From Sulfobacillus thermosulfidooxidans DSM 9293 (GTDB lineage: Bacteria; Bacillota; Sulfobacillia; Sulfobacillales; Sulfobacillaceae), in assembly GCF_900176145.1 (NCBI RefSeq), contig NZ_FWWY01000001.1, positions 1,101,819 through 1,165,818 on the forward strand: a DNA stretch of 64,000 nucleotides. Direction: 5' to 3'. How positions within the stretch are numbered: the stretch's first letter is position 1; the number at the start of each line of letters is the position of its first letter. A model generated the notes under the pieces. That model did not search any database. It had not been told where the DNA came from and worked only from the letters and a program-made list of their open reading frames with translations. Positions 36,873-44,656 of the stretch are shown here, in pieces. The translations under genes and the position numbers were made by a program.

Positions 36873-38126
36873 ATGGCTAAGCACAGTGTAGAGCAGAGCG
36901 ACGGAAGAAAGCAAGGACTGGGGGTGGGCGGCATCGACGTGGCGAAGGACTGGCATTATGTGCAATGGCTGGACACGAACGGGCGGCCTGTCGGTAAAGC
37001 CTTTCGGTTCGCCAATACCCGTGCGGGATTTGAGGCGATGTGGGAGCGGCGGCCGTCCGAGGAGGTCCGCGTTGGCATGGAGTCCACCGGGCACTATTGG
37101 GTTGGGTTGGCCCATTGGCTCCGTGCGCACGGCGCGGAGGTGGTGCTGGTGCAGCCGGCTCACGTCCATCGACTCAAGGAATTGGATGACAATACCCCGA
37201 CCAAGACCGACGCCAAGGATGCCCGGGTTATCGCCCGACTCGTCTATGATGGCCGGTGGTTCCGGTGGGAGCCGCGCGGCGGCGCGCTGGCCCAGCTGGC
37301 CACGTTGGCGGTGACGCGTCGGCAGCACCACCAGGACGTCATGCGATGGCGAGCGCGCATTGCCGGCTGGATCCATCAATACTTTCCGGAATTCTTCACG
37401 GTCTTCAAGGCGTGGGATGGGAAAGCGGCGCTGACGACGCTGGATACGCTCCCGACGCCGGACTTGGTGTTAGCGCAGTCCGTGGATGCGATAGCGGACC
37501 AGTTTAAGGCCGCCACCACACATCGCGTCGGCGCTAAACGCGCCCACGCCTTGCACCAGGCCGCCGTGGACTCCATTGGGATTCCCGTAGGCCGGGCGAC
37601 TGCGCGTCTCCAACTCGCCTCCTATCTTCGGAGTTGGCGCGCGGCGCTCGCCGCGCAAACGGCCATTGAAGCCGCGCAAGCCGCCATTTTAGAGGACTGG
37701 ACTCCTGCTCAGCCGTTATTCAGCATTCCGGGATTCGGGCCCCAGGTCATTGCCACGGTGTTGGGCGAGTTGGGGGACTTGTCCCGATTCGCCGATGCGC
37801 GCCAAGCGCAGAAAATGGCGGGACTCAATCTCACCCAAACCAGCTCGGGACACCGCCAAGGCCCAACGCATATTGCCAAACGGGGACGTCCCGCCGCGCG
37901 TGCCGTGCTGTATCAGGCCGCGTGCGTCGCGGTGGCCAAGGATCCCCAGTGGAAGGCCTGGTATCAGTCGCTCACCCGACGGGCGGCGCATCCGCTCGCC
38001 CCGAAAGCCGCCATGGTGGCGGTCGCGACGAAGCTCCTCCGGGTGGCCTGGGCGTGCATGAAGCACGGACAGGCGTATGATGCGGCGCGACTGTTCCCCC
38101 TGGGGGAGGTGTCGACCGCCGCGTAA
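36873..38126 (+). CDS. IS110-family transposase 2
   Basis: 417 residues, intact. The N-terminal DEDD domain has GGIDVAKDWHYVQW (D near 20), E in VGMESTGHYWVGLA, and D residues in TKTDAKDARVIARL. The C-terminal Transposase_20 domain contains FSIPGFGPQVIATVLGELG and a Ser in QTSSGHRQG. The short 5' flank and long 3' flank (about 270 bp) suggest the IS1111 subgroup. GGGGGGCAC precedes the start ATG. It is only distantly similar to transposase 1, so the two elements arrived independently. Confidence 0.88.
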   Translation: MAKHSVEQSDGRKQGLGVGGIDVAKDWHYVQWLDTNGRPVGKAFRFANTRAGFEAMWERRPSEEVRVGMESTGHYWVGLAHWLRAHGAEVVLVQPAHVHRLKELDDNTPTKTDAKDARVIARLVYDGRWFRWEPRGGALAQLATLAVTRRQHHQDVMRWRARIAGWIHQYFPEFFTVFKAWDGKAALTTLDTLPTPDLVLAQSVDAIADQFKAATTHRVGAKRAHALHQAAVDSIGIPVGRATARLQLASYLRSWRAALAAQTAIEAAQAAILEDWTPAQPLFSIPGFGPQVIATVLGELGDLSRFADARQAQKMAGLNLTQTSSGHRQGPTHIAKRGRPAARAVLYQAACVAVAKDPQWKAWYQSLTRRAAHPLAPKAAMVAVATKLLRVAWACMKHGQAYDAARLFPLGEVSTAA

Positions 38127-38415
38127 CGATGGAGGGGCTTCGGTTCTGTCTCGGGCGTGGGAAGTCGTCTCCCTCCTGTTGGGCTTTCACTCGGTGAAAT
38201 GACCCCGTATACGAGTCCGGCTCCCACGTCATTACTACCGCACGTCAAGCTGAACGAAGGATTGGTCGGGCATAGACCCTGTGAGACATGGTAGGGTTCG
38301 CTAACGTGGTCACGGTAATGAAAGACCGTTCGAGAGGGAACCGAAGCGAAATCCCTTGAAAGATTGTGAAAGGGTTAGGAAACAGGACAAAACATTGAGG
38401 TAGGAGGATAACAAG
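38127..38415. other. 3' flank of IS110 element 2 and upstream region of mtnA
   Basis: No gene. Several short inverted repeats occur, for example GGGAAGTCG/CGACTTCCC-like and CACGTCATTACTACCGCACGTC. IS1111-type elements keep their bridge RNA on this side. The last 20 bases contain AGGAGG for mtnA. Any promoter now driving mtnA-serS must lie here or further upstream; none is obvious. Confidence 0.35.
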
Positions 38416-39465
38416 GTGGATCCCACTTTCGAATTAGTGGAGGCCATACGCGCGACGGATAATGCGGTATATCTTCTAGACCAACGGCAATTACCGGATA
38501 TTGTCGACTATTTACCCTGTACGACCGGTCAGGATGTGATTCAAGCCATTCAAGTCTTAGCAGTTCGGGGTGCCCCGGCGATTGGCATCGCGGGCGCTTA
38601 TGGGCTATGGCTTGAATCCAGGCGCCTTCGGGATACCCCAAATTTTCACGACGAATTAAAAAAAAGTGCCGAGCAGATTCAATCTGCACGTCCGACGGCG
38701 GTCAATCTTTCATGGGCAGTTCGTTATGCATTGAGTCATGTCCAAAGCCTAGGTGTTGACGACACGATAAAAACGTTAAAGCAGATTGCCGATCAGCTAC
38801 TGGCTGAAGATGTTGCATTAAATCGTCAAATCGGTGACTGGGGCTTATCGTTGTTTGATGGTAAGGTGAGTCTTCTAACTCATTGTAATACCGGTAGCCT
38901 TGCTACAGGTGGATATGGGACGGCCCTTGGCGTGATCCGGTCCTTATTTCGCGAACACCGCCTTAGGGAGGTCTTTGTGGATGAAACCCGCCCGTTACTG
39001 CAGGGTGCGCGACTTACAGCCTGGGAACTCAGCCAAGAAAAAATACCGGCCCGTCTCATCACCGATAGTATGGCTGGTAGTGTCATGGCTCAACACCTAG
39101 TAGATGGAGTGATCGTGGGCGCAGACCGGATTGCCCTGAATGGCGATACGGCCAACAAAATTGGAACCTATAGTGTCGCCGTATTAGCGCATTATCATCA
39201 GATTCCCTTTTACGTTGCCGCTCCTTTGAGCACTTTTGATGCCAATGCTTTGTCTGGGGCAGATATTCCTATTGAAATGCGCAATCCCGATGAGATTCGC
39301 AAGCTCCGTGGGGTGAATATTGCGCCGGAAGAAATTGAAACCTATAATCCCGCTTTTGACATAACCCCAGGACGCCTCATCACCGCGTTTATCACGGAAA
39401 AAGGTGTGATACGTCCACCCTTTGACAAGACCATCCGGGACATGGTAAGCGGGAACGCCCCGTAA
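38416..39465 (+). CDS. mtnA: S-methyl-5-thioribose-1-phosphate isomerase
   Basis: 349 residues from a GTG that follows AGGAGG. It converts methylthioribose 1-phosphate to methylthioribulose 1-phosphate in methionine salvage. Signature blocks are AVRGAPAIGIAGAYG (about 50-64), THCNTGSLATGGYGTALG (catalytic Cys in HCNTGS, about 156-160), VFVDETRPLLQGARLTAWEL, VGADRIALNGDTANKIGTY (Asp as acid/base) and NPAFDITPGRLITAF near the C-end, which separate it from eIF2B-like relatives. serS begins 63 bases downstream, so the two are probably one transcript. Confidence 0.94.
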   Translation: MDPTFELVEAIRATDNAVYLLDQRQLPDIVDYLPCTTGQDVIQAIQVLAVRGAPAIGIAGAYGLWLESRRLRDTPNFHDELKKSAEQIQSARPTAVNLSWAVRYALSHVQSLGVDDTIKTLKQIADQLLAEDVALNRQIGDWGLSLFDGKVSLLTHCNTGSLATGGYGTALGVIRSLFREHRLREVFVDETRPLLQGARLTAWELSQEKIPARLITDSMAGSVMAQHLVDGVIVGADRIALNGDTANKIGTYSVAVLAHYHQIPFYVAAPLSTFDANALSGADIPIEMRNPDEIRKLRGVNIAPEEIETYNPAFDITPGRLITAFITEKGVIRPPFDKTIRDMVSGNAP

Positions 39466-39528
39466 CTTGATTCGAAAAGATTACTCTTTTTTAGAACATA
39501 TTTTCTCAGTGAAAGGCAGGAGAGCATT

Positions 39529-40791
39529 ATGCTCGACATACGCAGAATTCGGCAAGAACCTGAAGTGGTTGCACAACTCTTGGCAAAAAAGCACGTCCAT
39601 GTAGATCTCGATATCGTCAAGCGGTTAGATGCTAAGAAGCGGGAAATTACCTTGGAAATAGAGCGTCTGAAAGCGCGCCGGAACCAGGCATCGGAAGAAG
39701 TATCGCAACGCAAGAAGCGGGGAGAAGATGCCTCGGACTTAATAGCAGAAACGCGCCGAGTTGGAGAACAAATCAAAGAATTAGAGGCTTCTGTGGCTCC
39801 TATTGACCAGGAACTGCAAGACTTCTTATTGACTGTGCCTAATACTCCCTTACCGCAAGTGCCCGATGGAGAATCAGCTGATGACAATGTCGAAATACAC
39901 AAGTTTGGCCATGTTCCTCATTTCTCCTTCCGTGCCAAAGCCCACTGGGATATCGGTGAAAATCTGGGCATCATCGATTTTGAACGTGCGCGTAAAATTA
40001 GTGGGTCACGCTTCAACGTGTTGGCGGGTATGGGAGCTCGCTTAAGCCGTGCACTCATTAATTTTATGCTCGATCACGCTCGGAACCGGGGCTATATGGA
40101 GATGGCAACGCCCTATTTGGTGAATGAAGCCTCCATGTTTGGTACTGGCCAATTTCCCAAATTTGTCGAAGACGTTTTTCATGTTGTTCCCCACGATTAT
40201 TATTTGATCCCAACGGCAGAAGTCCCTTTAACCAACTTATTCCGGGACGAGATTATTCAAGATGCTTTGCCATTGAAGTTTACCGCATATACGGCATCTT
40301 TTCGGGCGGAAGCAGGGGCTGCTGGACGAGACACGCGAGGGCTCATTCGTCAACATCAATTTGATAAGGTGGAACTTGTTCGTTTTGAAGAACCCAACAA
40401 TTCTCAAGCAGCCCTGGAAGAGATGTTGCGGGATGCGGAAACAGTTTTAGAAGATCTAAACTTACCCTATCGCACGGTCATGTTGTGTGGCGGAGACATG
40501 GGATTTGGTCAAGCTTTAACCTATGACATTGAGGTATGGATGCCGAGTTATGGGAAATATGTGGAGATCTCCTCGGTGAGTAATATGACTGATTTTCAAG
40601 CACGGCGCGCTAATATTCGTTACCGTCCCAAAGGGGCTAAAAAAACGGAATTGGTGCATACTTTGAATGGTAGTGCCTTAGCAGTCGGCCGAACTATCGC
40701 AGCGATCTTAGAGAATTATCAATTGCCTAATGGACATGTCCAAGTTCCAGACGTATTAGTGCCGTATTTGGGCGGGGATGAGCAAATTTAG
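39529..40791 (+). CDS. serS: Seryl-tRNA synthetase
   Basis: 420 residues, full length. The N-terminal antiparallel coiled coil for the tRNA long arm spans about 27-105. The class II core has motif 1 near [14 protein letters not shown], motif 2 [30 protein letters not shown] (near 265-294) and motif 3 [18 protein letters not shown] near the end. It follows mtnA without a promoter or terminator between, so it depends on the mtnA transcript, originally under the serine T-box at 34803-35020. Two tRNA-Ser genes follow immediately. Confidence 0.97.
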   Translation: MLDIRRIRQEPEVVAQLLAKKHVHVDLDIVKRLDAKKREITLEIERLKARRNQASEEVSQRKKRGEDASDLIAETRRVGEQIKELEASVAPIDQELQDFLLTVPNTPLPQVPDGESADDNVEIHKFGHVPHFSFRAKAHWDIGENLGIIDFERARKISGSRFNVLAGMGARLSRALINFMLDHARNRGYMEMATPYLVNEASMFGTGQFPKFVEDVFHVVPHDYYLIPTAEVPLTNLFRDEIIQDALPLKFTAYTASFRAEAGAAGRDTRGLIRQHQFDKVELVRFEEPNNSQAALEEMLRDAETVLEDLNLPYRTVMLCGGDMGFGQALTYDIEVWMPSYGKYVEISSVSNMTDFQARRANIRYRPKGAKKTELVHTLNGSALAVGRTIAAILENYQLPNGHVQVPDVLVPYLGGDEQI

Positions 40792-40799
40792 GAACCCAG

Positions 40800-40833
40800 G
40801 AGGCATGTCTTTCTAGACATTGCCTCTTTATTT
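40800..40833 (+). terminator. Terminator after serS
   Basis: GAGGCATGTCT pairs, with one bulge, with AGACATTGCCTC around TTCT and is followed by TTTATTT. It lies 9 bases after the serS stop. Confidence 0.85.
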
Positions 40834-40868
40834 CTGGTCATTTTTAGAGTAAAATATTACGTGTCCTT

Positions 40869-40952
40869 GGAGGGGTAGCGTAATTGGTAACGCAGTGGTC
40901 TTGAAAACCACCGCCTTCGGGCTTGCAGGTTCGAGTCCTGTCCCCTCCGCCA
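40869..40952 (+). tRNA. tRNA-Ser (anticodon TGA)
   Basis: The acceptor stem GGAGGGG pairs with CCCCTCC. The anticodon stem GTGGT/ACCAC encloses CTTGAAA. The long variable arm CGCCTTCGGGCTTG and the T arm GGTTCGAGTCC are present, and CCA is encoded. The long variable arm and anticodon together assign serine. Confidence 0.93.
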
Positions 40953-41031
40953 TTTTTTTGAATGGCAATGGATCCCATTAATCCAGGCTTGCTTGGCCGA
41001 TTGGGAATATGATATTATAGCGTTTGCATGT

Positions 41032-41125
41032 GGAGGGATACTCAAGTTGGCCGAAGAGGGCGGTTTGCTAAACCGTTAGTAGGCTATCAAGCCTAGCGTG
41101 GGTTCGAATCCCACTCCCTCCGCCA
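41032..41125 (+). tRNA. tRNA-Ser (anticodon GCT)
   Basis: The acceptor stem GGAGGGA pairs with TCCCTCC. The anticodon loop TTGCTAA sits on stem GCGGT/ACCGT. The long variable arm TAGGCTATCAAGCCTA and the T arm GGTTCGAATCC are present, and CCA is encoded. A TATTAT -10 with a TTGCTT -35 at 18 bases lies about 10-40 bases upstream, so it may have its own promoter. Confidence 0.95.
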
Positions 41126-41126
41126 C

Positions 41127-41155
41127 TTGTGAAAAACTCACTTGTTGAGTATAAT
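41127..41155 (+). promoter_or_regulatory. Promoter of tRNA-Arg
   Basis: TTGTGA (41127-41132) and TATAAT (41150-41155) with a 17-base spacer lie directly between tRNA-Ser(GCT) and tRNA-Arg, placing the start point a few bases before the tRNA. Confidence 0.8.
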
Positions 41156-41164
41156 AAGAATGTT

Positions 41165-41240
<76 letters not shown>

Positions 41241-41287
41241 TAAATTTTTTAACACGGTTTCATATCCAATGACCATAAAGCCTTACT

Positions 41288-41317
41288 CCGGATCATTAAG
41301 TGAGCCGGTTTTTTTTT
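41288..41317 (+). terminator. Terminator of the tRNA cluster
   Basis: CCGG.TCA pairs with TGA.CCGG (one A-G mismatch) around TTAAG, followed by nine T residues. It ends the tRNA-Arg transcript. Confidence 0.82.
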
Positions 41318-41411
41318 ATATTGCTGATTTGCTGCATTCGTCTGATTTAGAAGCATCTTGTCTGGGACGCTTCCTATCCAGAGTATTTCAACTTTTTTCC
41401 AAATCCGGCTC

Positions 41412-41630
41412 CTAAGAATCACCCAATGGCAATCCGGTTAAAGTGAAAAGGTTGTAACATCGGACGCAAAAACAGTTCTTTGCTGCATTCACCACAACGA
41501 ACCCCCGAATATATTGGACCGAACATTGTTCGAAGTGCATCCACGAGATTAGATATTGAATCATCTCCTTAAGAGATGGTCTCATGCACATCGGCAACTT
41601 TTTTTCCTGTGCATGGACTATTGTTAGCAC
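41412..41630 (-). CDS. Possible small cysteine-rich protein
   Basis: A 72-residue frame. The C-terminal half has C in HFEQCSVQYIRGF and then CFCVRCYNLFTLTGLP, a plausible CxxC-type zinc knuckle. The start is unclear: AAGGAG lies just before an internal ATG but too close to it. It may be a small zinc-binding protein or the remnant of a longer gene. No family is recognised. The surrounding 41318-41411 and 41631-41751 hold nothing else that I can support. Confidence 0.3.
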   Translation of the reverse strand: MLTIVHAQEKKLPMCMRPSLKEMIQYLISWMHFEQCSVQYIRGFVVVNAAKNCFCVRCYNLFTLTGLPLGDS

Positions 41631-41751
41631 CGGAAGGATTATTATCTGTGATCAATTAGCTACTGGTCGGTAGCAAATGTTGGATCAAAAGGAGTTCCTG
41701 CAGTGGCAGTCGAAAAATAGCACGAATGCCCAACTTACATCTGAAACTCGG

Positions 41752-42096
41752 TCAAAGTCTAGTTTGCAGTTCGATTAAACGATCTAACAATGGTGGTAAA
41801 TCAATCCGAATGGTTTCCCACACTACAGCCCAATCTGTGCCGCCATAATGATGGACAAGACGATGACGCAATCCAATCACGTCACTCCAGGGAATTTGTG
41901 ACTCTTGAACGATTAACGCGGGACTCAGATTATTGGCGGACTCACCAAGCACTTCCAAATTTTTGGCTACAGCATCTCTCATCATGCGATTCGCCAAAAA
42001 TGTATCGAGGGTTTGATCGGCCGTATAATAAAAAATTGTCGTGATAGCATCCACCATGAACTGAATCACTAATCCGTCATCCCGCTCGGCGCTCAA
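41752..42096 (-). CDS. HepT-like toxin (DUF86 ribonuclease/HEPN protein)
   Basis: 114 residues. The HEPN active-site motif R-x4/6-H is in IGLRHRLVHHYGG (about 80-92), with N in KNLEVLGESANNLS typical of HepT. The TTG start lies inside the 3' end of the nucleotidyltransferase gene. HepT proteins are RNases silenced when the partner MntA adds AMP to a tyrosine next to the motif (the Y in HHYGG). Together they form a type VII toxin-antitoxin pair. It could also act as a phage-defence module. Confidence 0.88.
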   Translation of the reverse strand: MSAERDDGLVIQFMVDAITTIFYYTADQTLDTFLANRMMRDAVAKNLEVLGESANNLSPALIVQESQIPWSDVIGLRHRLVHHYGGTDWAVVWETIRIDLPPLLDRLIELQTRL

Positions 42097-42391
42097 AAAT
42101 TGTCACCCCATTTCGTTTAATGATTGATTGGATTTTGGGGTGGATTTCAGACCATGTGTGAAGATCAACGGAGTGTCCTACAATTTGTGATATCGTTTGA
42201 GCCAGGCGACTTAATCGAAATGCGGTGACCACTTGATCGGGTTCAAATGTTACGATGATATCCACATCACTGATTCCGGCACGAAAGTCTGTGCGCGTGG
42301 CCGAACCAAAAATGACGCATTGACTAATCTGTTCCTGCTCGCACAATGCCCGCAACGCGTCCAGATGTTGAACAATCACGGGATGCAACAT
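42077..42391 (-). CDS. MntA-like antitoxin (minimal nucleotidyltransferase)
   Basis: 104 residues with the polymerase-beta-type nucleotidyltransferase motif VIFGSATRTDFRAGISDVDI (about 25-44), giving the GS and DxD residues. The family AMPylates the HepT toxin and so neutralises it. ATG at 42391 follows AAAAGGAGGG. It is first in the two-gene unit and overlaps hepT by 20 bases, fitting co-translation of antitoxin before toxin. Confidence 0.88.
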   Translation of the reverse strand: MLHPVIVQHLDALRALCEQEQISQCVIFGSATRTDFRAGISDVDIIVTFEPDQVVTAFRLSRLAQTISQIVGHSVDLHTWSEIHPKIQSIIKRNGVTIFERRAG

Positions 42392-42488
42392 GATGGAGAC
42401 TCCCTCCTTTTGCCGAAGGTCACTCTTGTTTATTATATCCTACTCCAACAAGCAGATTATGTAAGCATCAAACAAGATCCACTTTGCG

Positions 42489-43130
42489 TTGGAGATGGAT
42501 TCTGAACTAGGGCGAAGACGGCGATGGCCACTTTACCGATGTGAAGGTGTCTATTGGTGGATTCAGCGGGAATACACGCCAAACGCGTTTGCCGCTTGGC
42601 CAGTGCCGCCCACACGACGTATTATGCAGGGTGCGCGCGATGCCCGCGTCGAGCATCATGGAGGCCGAAACGCAGTGGTGCCGAGCTCGCCGGGGCTTGA
42701 ATGAATTACAAACGACACAACAAAGGCCGAAGGGAAAGTTTTGGAATGGTTCAGTGAATTTATTATTGACGGCGATAGATATCGTAACGATGACGTGGCT
42801 CCCGCGAGAGCAAGGACTGATCATCAACAAAAAGACGGTTTATTGCTCCCTGGGGACCGCCATCTTCAGGGACAACTCTTGCGTTCCCCGGAAATCGCCG
42901 TCGCCAACCAGGCCGTCACAGGCCCGAATCCATTCAGACAAAATACATTGCGGCAGACGATTGCGTTTTCTCCCTTCGTAGCGTCATTGATATCTTGGGG
43001 ATCGCCTTATGCCGATGCCTGTGTGATGAAGAGATTCATAGGGCTTAAGCGACCAGTGAATCGATCTCTCTGTATAATGGGAAGAGTTAGTGGATTTGAG
43101 AGGGAAAATTTTCCGGATGAAATTTATTGA
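42489..43130 (+). pseudogene. Possible decayed reading frame with an in-frame stop
   Basis: One phase is open from 42489 to 43130 except for a single TGA at 42702-42704. The upstream part includes RWPLYRCEGVYWWIQREYT and the downstream part EWFSEFIIDGDRYRNDD. No ribosome-binding site or family is recognised, and competing frames are also open. It may be a remnant gene or chance. The -10-like TATAAT near 43074 may belong to rmuC. Nothing else is seen in 42392-43150. Confidence 0.2.
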
Positions 43131-43150
43131 AGAAACATGGGGGATTGCCA

Positions 43151-44641
43151 ATGGTTCTCGACATTATGGTCTCATTGTCGCTGCTATTAAATTTAGTCAT
43201 GCTCATTTTATTGTTGACCGGCAATTTGGCCAAAAATGTCCAAGACTTTATAGCCCATCAGATGACCGCACTGGAAAAAGGACAGGAACGTCTTGAAAAA
43301 ACCTTGCGCGAGGAAATGGCCCTAACCCGGGAAGAATCGTTTAAGGCGCATAAAATGTTACGAGATGAAGTGACGAATAATTTCAACGCGTTGAGTGCGA
43401 GAATCGTGACGGACTTGGGACACCAAGCTAAGACCCAACAAACCCAGTTAGAAAATTTGCGTGATTTGCTGAGAAACACTTTGACGCACATGAGCGATGC
43501 GGAAAAGGAACGGTTCGAGAACTTTGCCCGAGAAGCGCTGCAATTATCCAACCAGCAGGATAAATATTTGCGCTCCCAGCTTCAAGAAATGGCCACTCAA
43601 CAAAAGAATCAGCTCGATTCATTTATGAAACAACTGAGCGAATTGACCCAGATGAATGCCACCAAATTGGAGCAAGTTCGCGAAACGGTTGAGACCCAAC
43701 TGGTCACGTTACAAAAGGACAATAGCGAAAAGCTGGAACAAATGCGGGCGACAGTCGATGAAAAGCTTCACCAAACCTTAGAACAACGCCTGGGAGAATC
43801 TTTTAAGCTGGTTAGTGAGAGGTTGGAACAAGTTCAAAAAGGATTAGGGGAAATGCAGAGTCTTGCGTCTGGTGTCGGTGACTTGAAAAAGGTCTTAAGT
43901 AATGTGAAAACCCGGGGAACCTTGGGAGAAATTCAACTAGATAACCTTTTGGAGCAGATTCTCACACCGGAGCAGTATGAGCAAAAAGTTGCTGTGAAAA
44001 AGGGAAGCCTCGAACGGGTGGATTTTGCCATTCGTCTCCCTGGTAAAGAAGATATTCATGATACGGTGTTTCTACCCATTGACGCAAAATTTCCGCTGGA
44101 AGATTACCAGCGTTTGGTGGAGGCAGAAGAATCCGGTGATTTGGCTTTAGCCATGGAATCCGCCAAAATGTTAGAAAACCGCATCAAGGCGGAAGCGAAA
44201 AGTATTCAGGAGAAATATATTAATCCTCCTCACACCACGGACTTTGCTTTAATGTTTTTACCCATTGAAGGCTTGTTTGCCGAAGTCTTACGAAGGCCTG
44301 GACTGTGGGAAATGCTTCAACGGGAGTACCGGGTTGTGGTGACCGGTCCCACGACAATTACGGCGCTGTTAAACAGCTTGCAGATGGGTTTTCGCACGTT
44401 GGCCATTCAAAAGCGTTCCAGTGAAGTGTGGAAACTTCTTGGAGCGGTTAAAACCGAATTTGGCAAATTCGGTGACATCTTGGAGAAAACGCAAAAGAAA
44501 CTGCAAGAAGCCAGTAATACCATTGATACGGCAGCAGCTCGCTCGCGCACCATTGCCCGCAAATTACGAAATGTTGAAGCCGTCCCTCTTGGCGAAGCCG
44601 CTTCCTTATTAGAGAGTGTAGATGTCGGACTACCGGACTAA
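43151..44641 (+). CDS. rmuC: RmuC-family DNA recombination protein
   Basis: 496 residues from the ATG at 43151, about 7 bases after GGGGG; a TTG upstream at 43127 is less likely. One N-terminal membrane helix (about 5-25) is followed by a long coiled coil (about 30-250). The RmuC nuclease-like domain follows with KTRGTLGEIQLDNLLEQIL, VFLPIDAKFPLEDYQRLVEA (acidic/Lys residues of the PD-(D/E)XK-like core) and MFLPIEGLFAEVLRRPGL. RmuC limits inversion at short repeats in E. coli. It is convergent with the ABC exporter, 16 bases away. Confidence 0.93.
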   Translation: MVLDIMVSLSLLLNLVMLILLLTGNLAKNVQDFIAHQMTALEKGQERLEKTLREEMALTREESFKAHKMLRDEVTNNFNALSARIVTDLGHQAKTQQTQLENLRDLLRNTLTHMSDAEKERFENFAREALQLSNQQDKYLRSQLQEMATQQKNQLDSFMKQLSELTQMNATKLEQVRETVETQLVTLQKDNSEKLEQMRATVDEKLHQTLEQRLGESFKLVSERLEQVQKGLGEMQSLASGVGDLKKVLSNVKTRGTLGEIQLDNLLEQILTPEQYEQKVAVKKGSLERVDFAIRLPGKEDIHDTVFLPIDAKFPLEDYQRLVEAEESGDLALAMESAKMLENRIKAEAKSIQEKYINPPHTTDFALMFLPIEGLFAEVLRRPGLWEMLQREYRVVVTGPTTITALLNSLQMGFRTLAIQKRSSEVWKLLGAVKTEFGKFGDILEKTQKKLQEASNTIDTAAARSRTIARKLRNVEAVPLGEAASLLESVDVGLPD

Positions 44642-44656
44642 TTCTCAAGATCCGGC

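Larger units (their letters stand above)
35133..38400. mobile_element. Block of two IS110-family elements inserted downstream of the T-box
   Basis: A minus-strand IS110-type transposase (35157-36391) and a plus-strand one (36873-38126), each with GC-rich non-coding flanks, fill the space between the serine T-box and mtnA-serS. IS110 elements lack obvious inverted repeats, so exact ends cannot be set. The left edge is near 35133-35157, where a start-like AAAAGGAGGTGGTAGATAATG is met by element sequence, and the right edge is before the mtnA ribosome-binding site (about 38400). A short TCCTGT/ACAGGA pair near 36764 and 38380 may be subterminal repeats of the second element. Confidence 0.7.
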
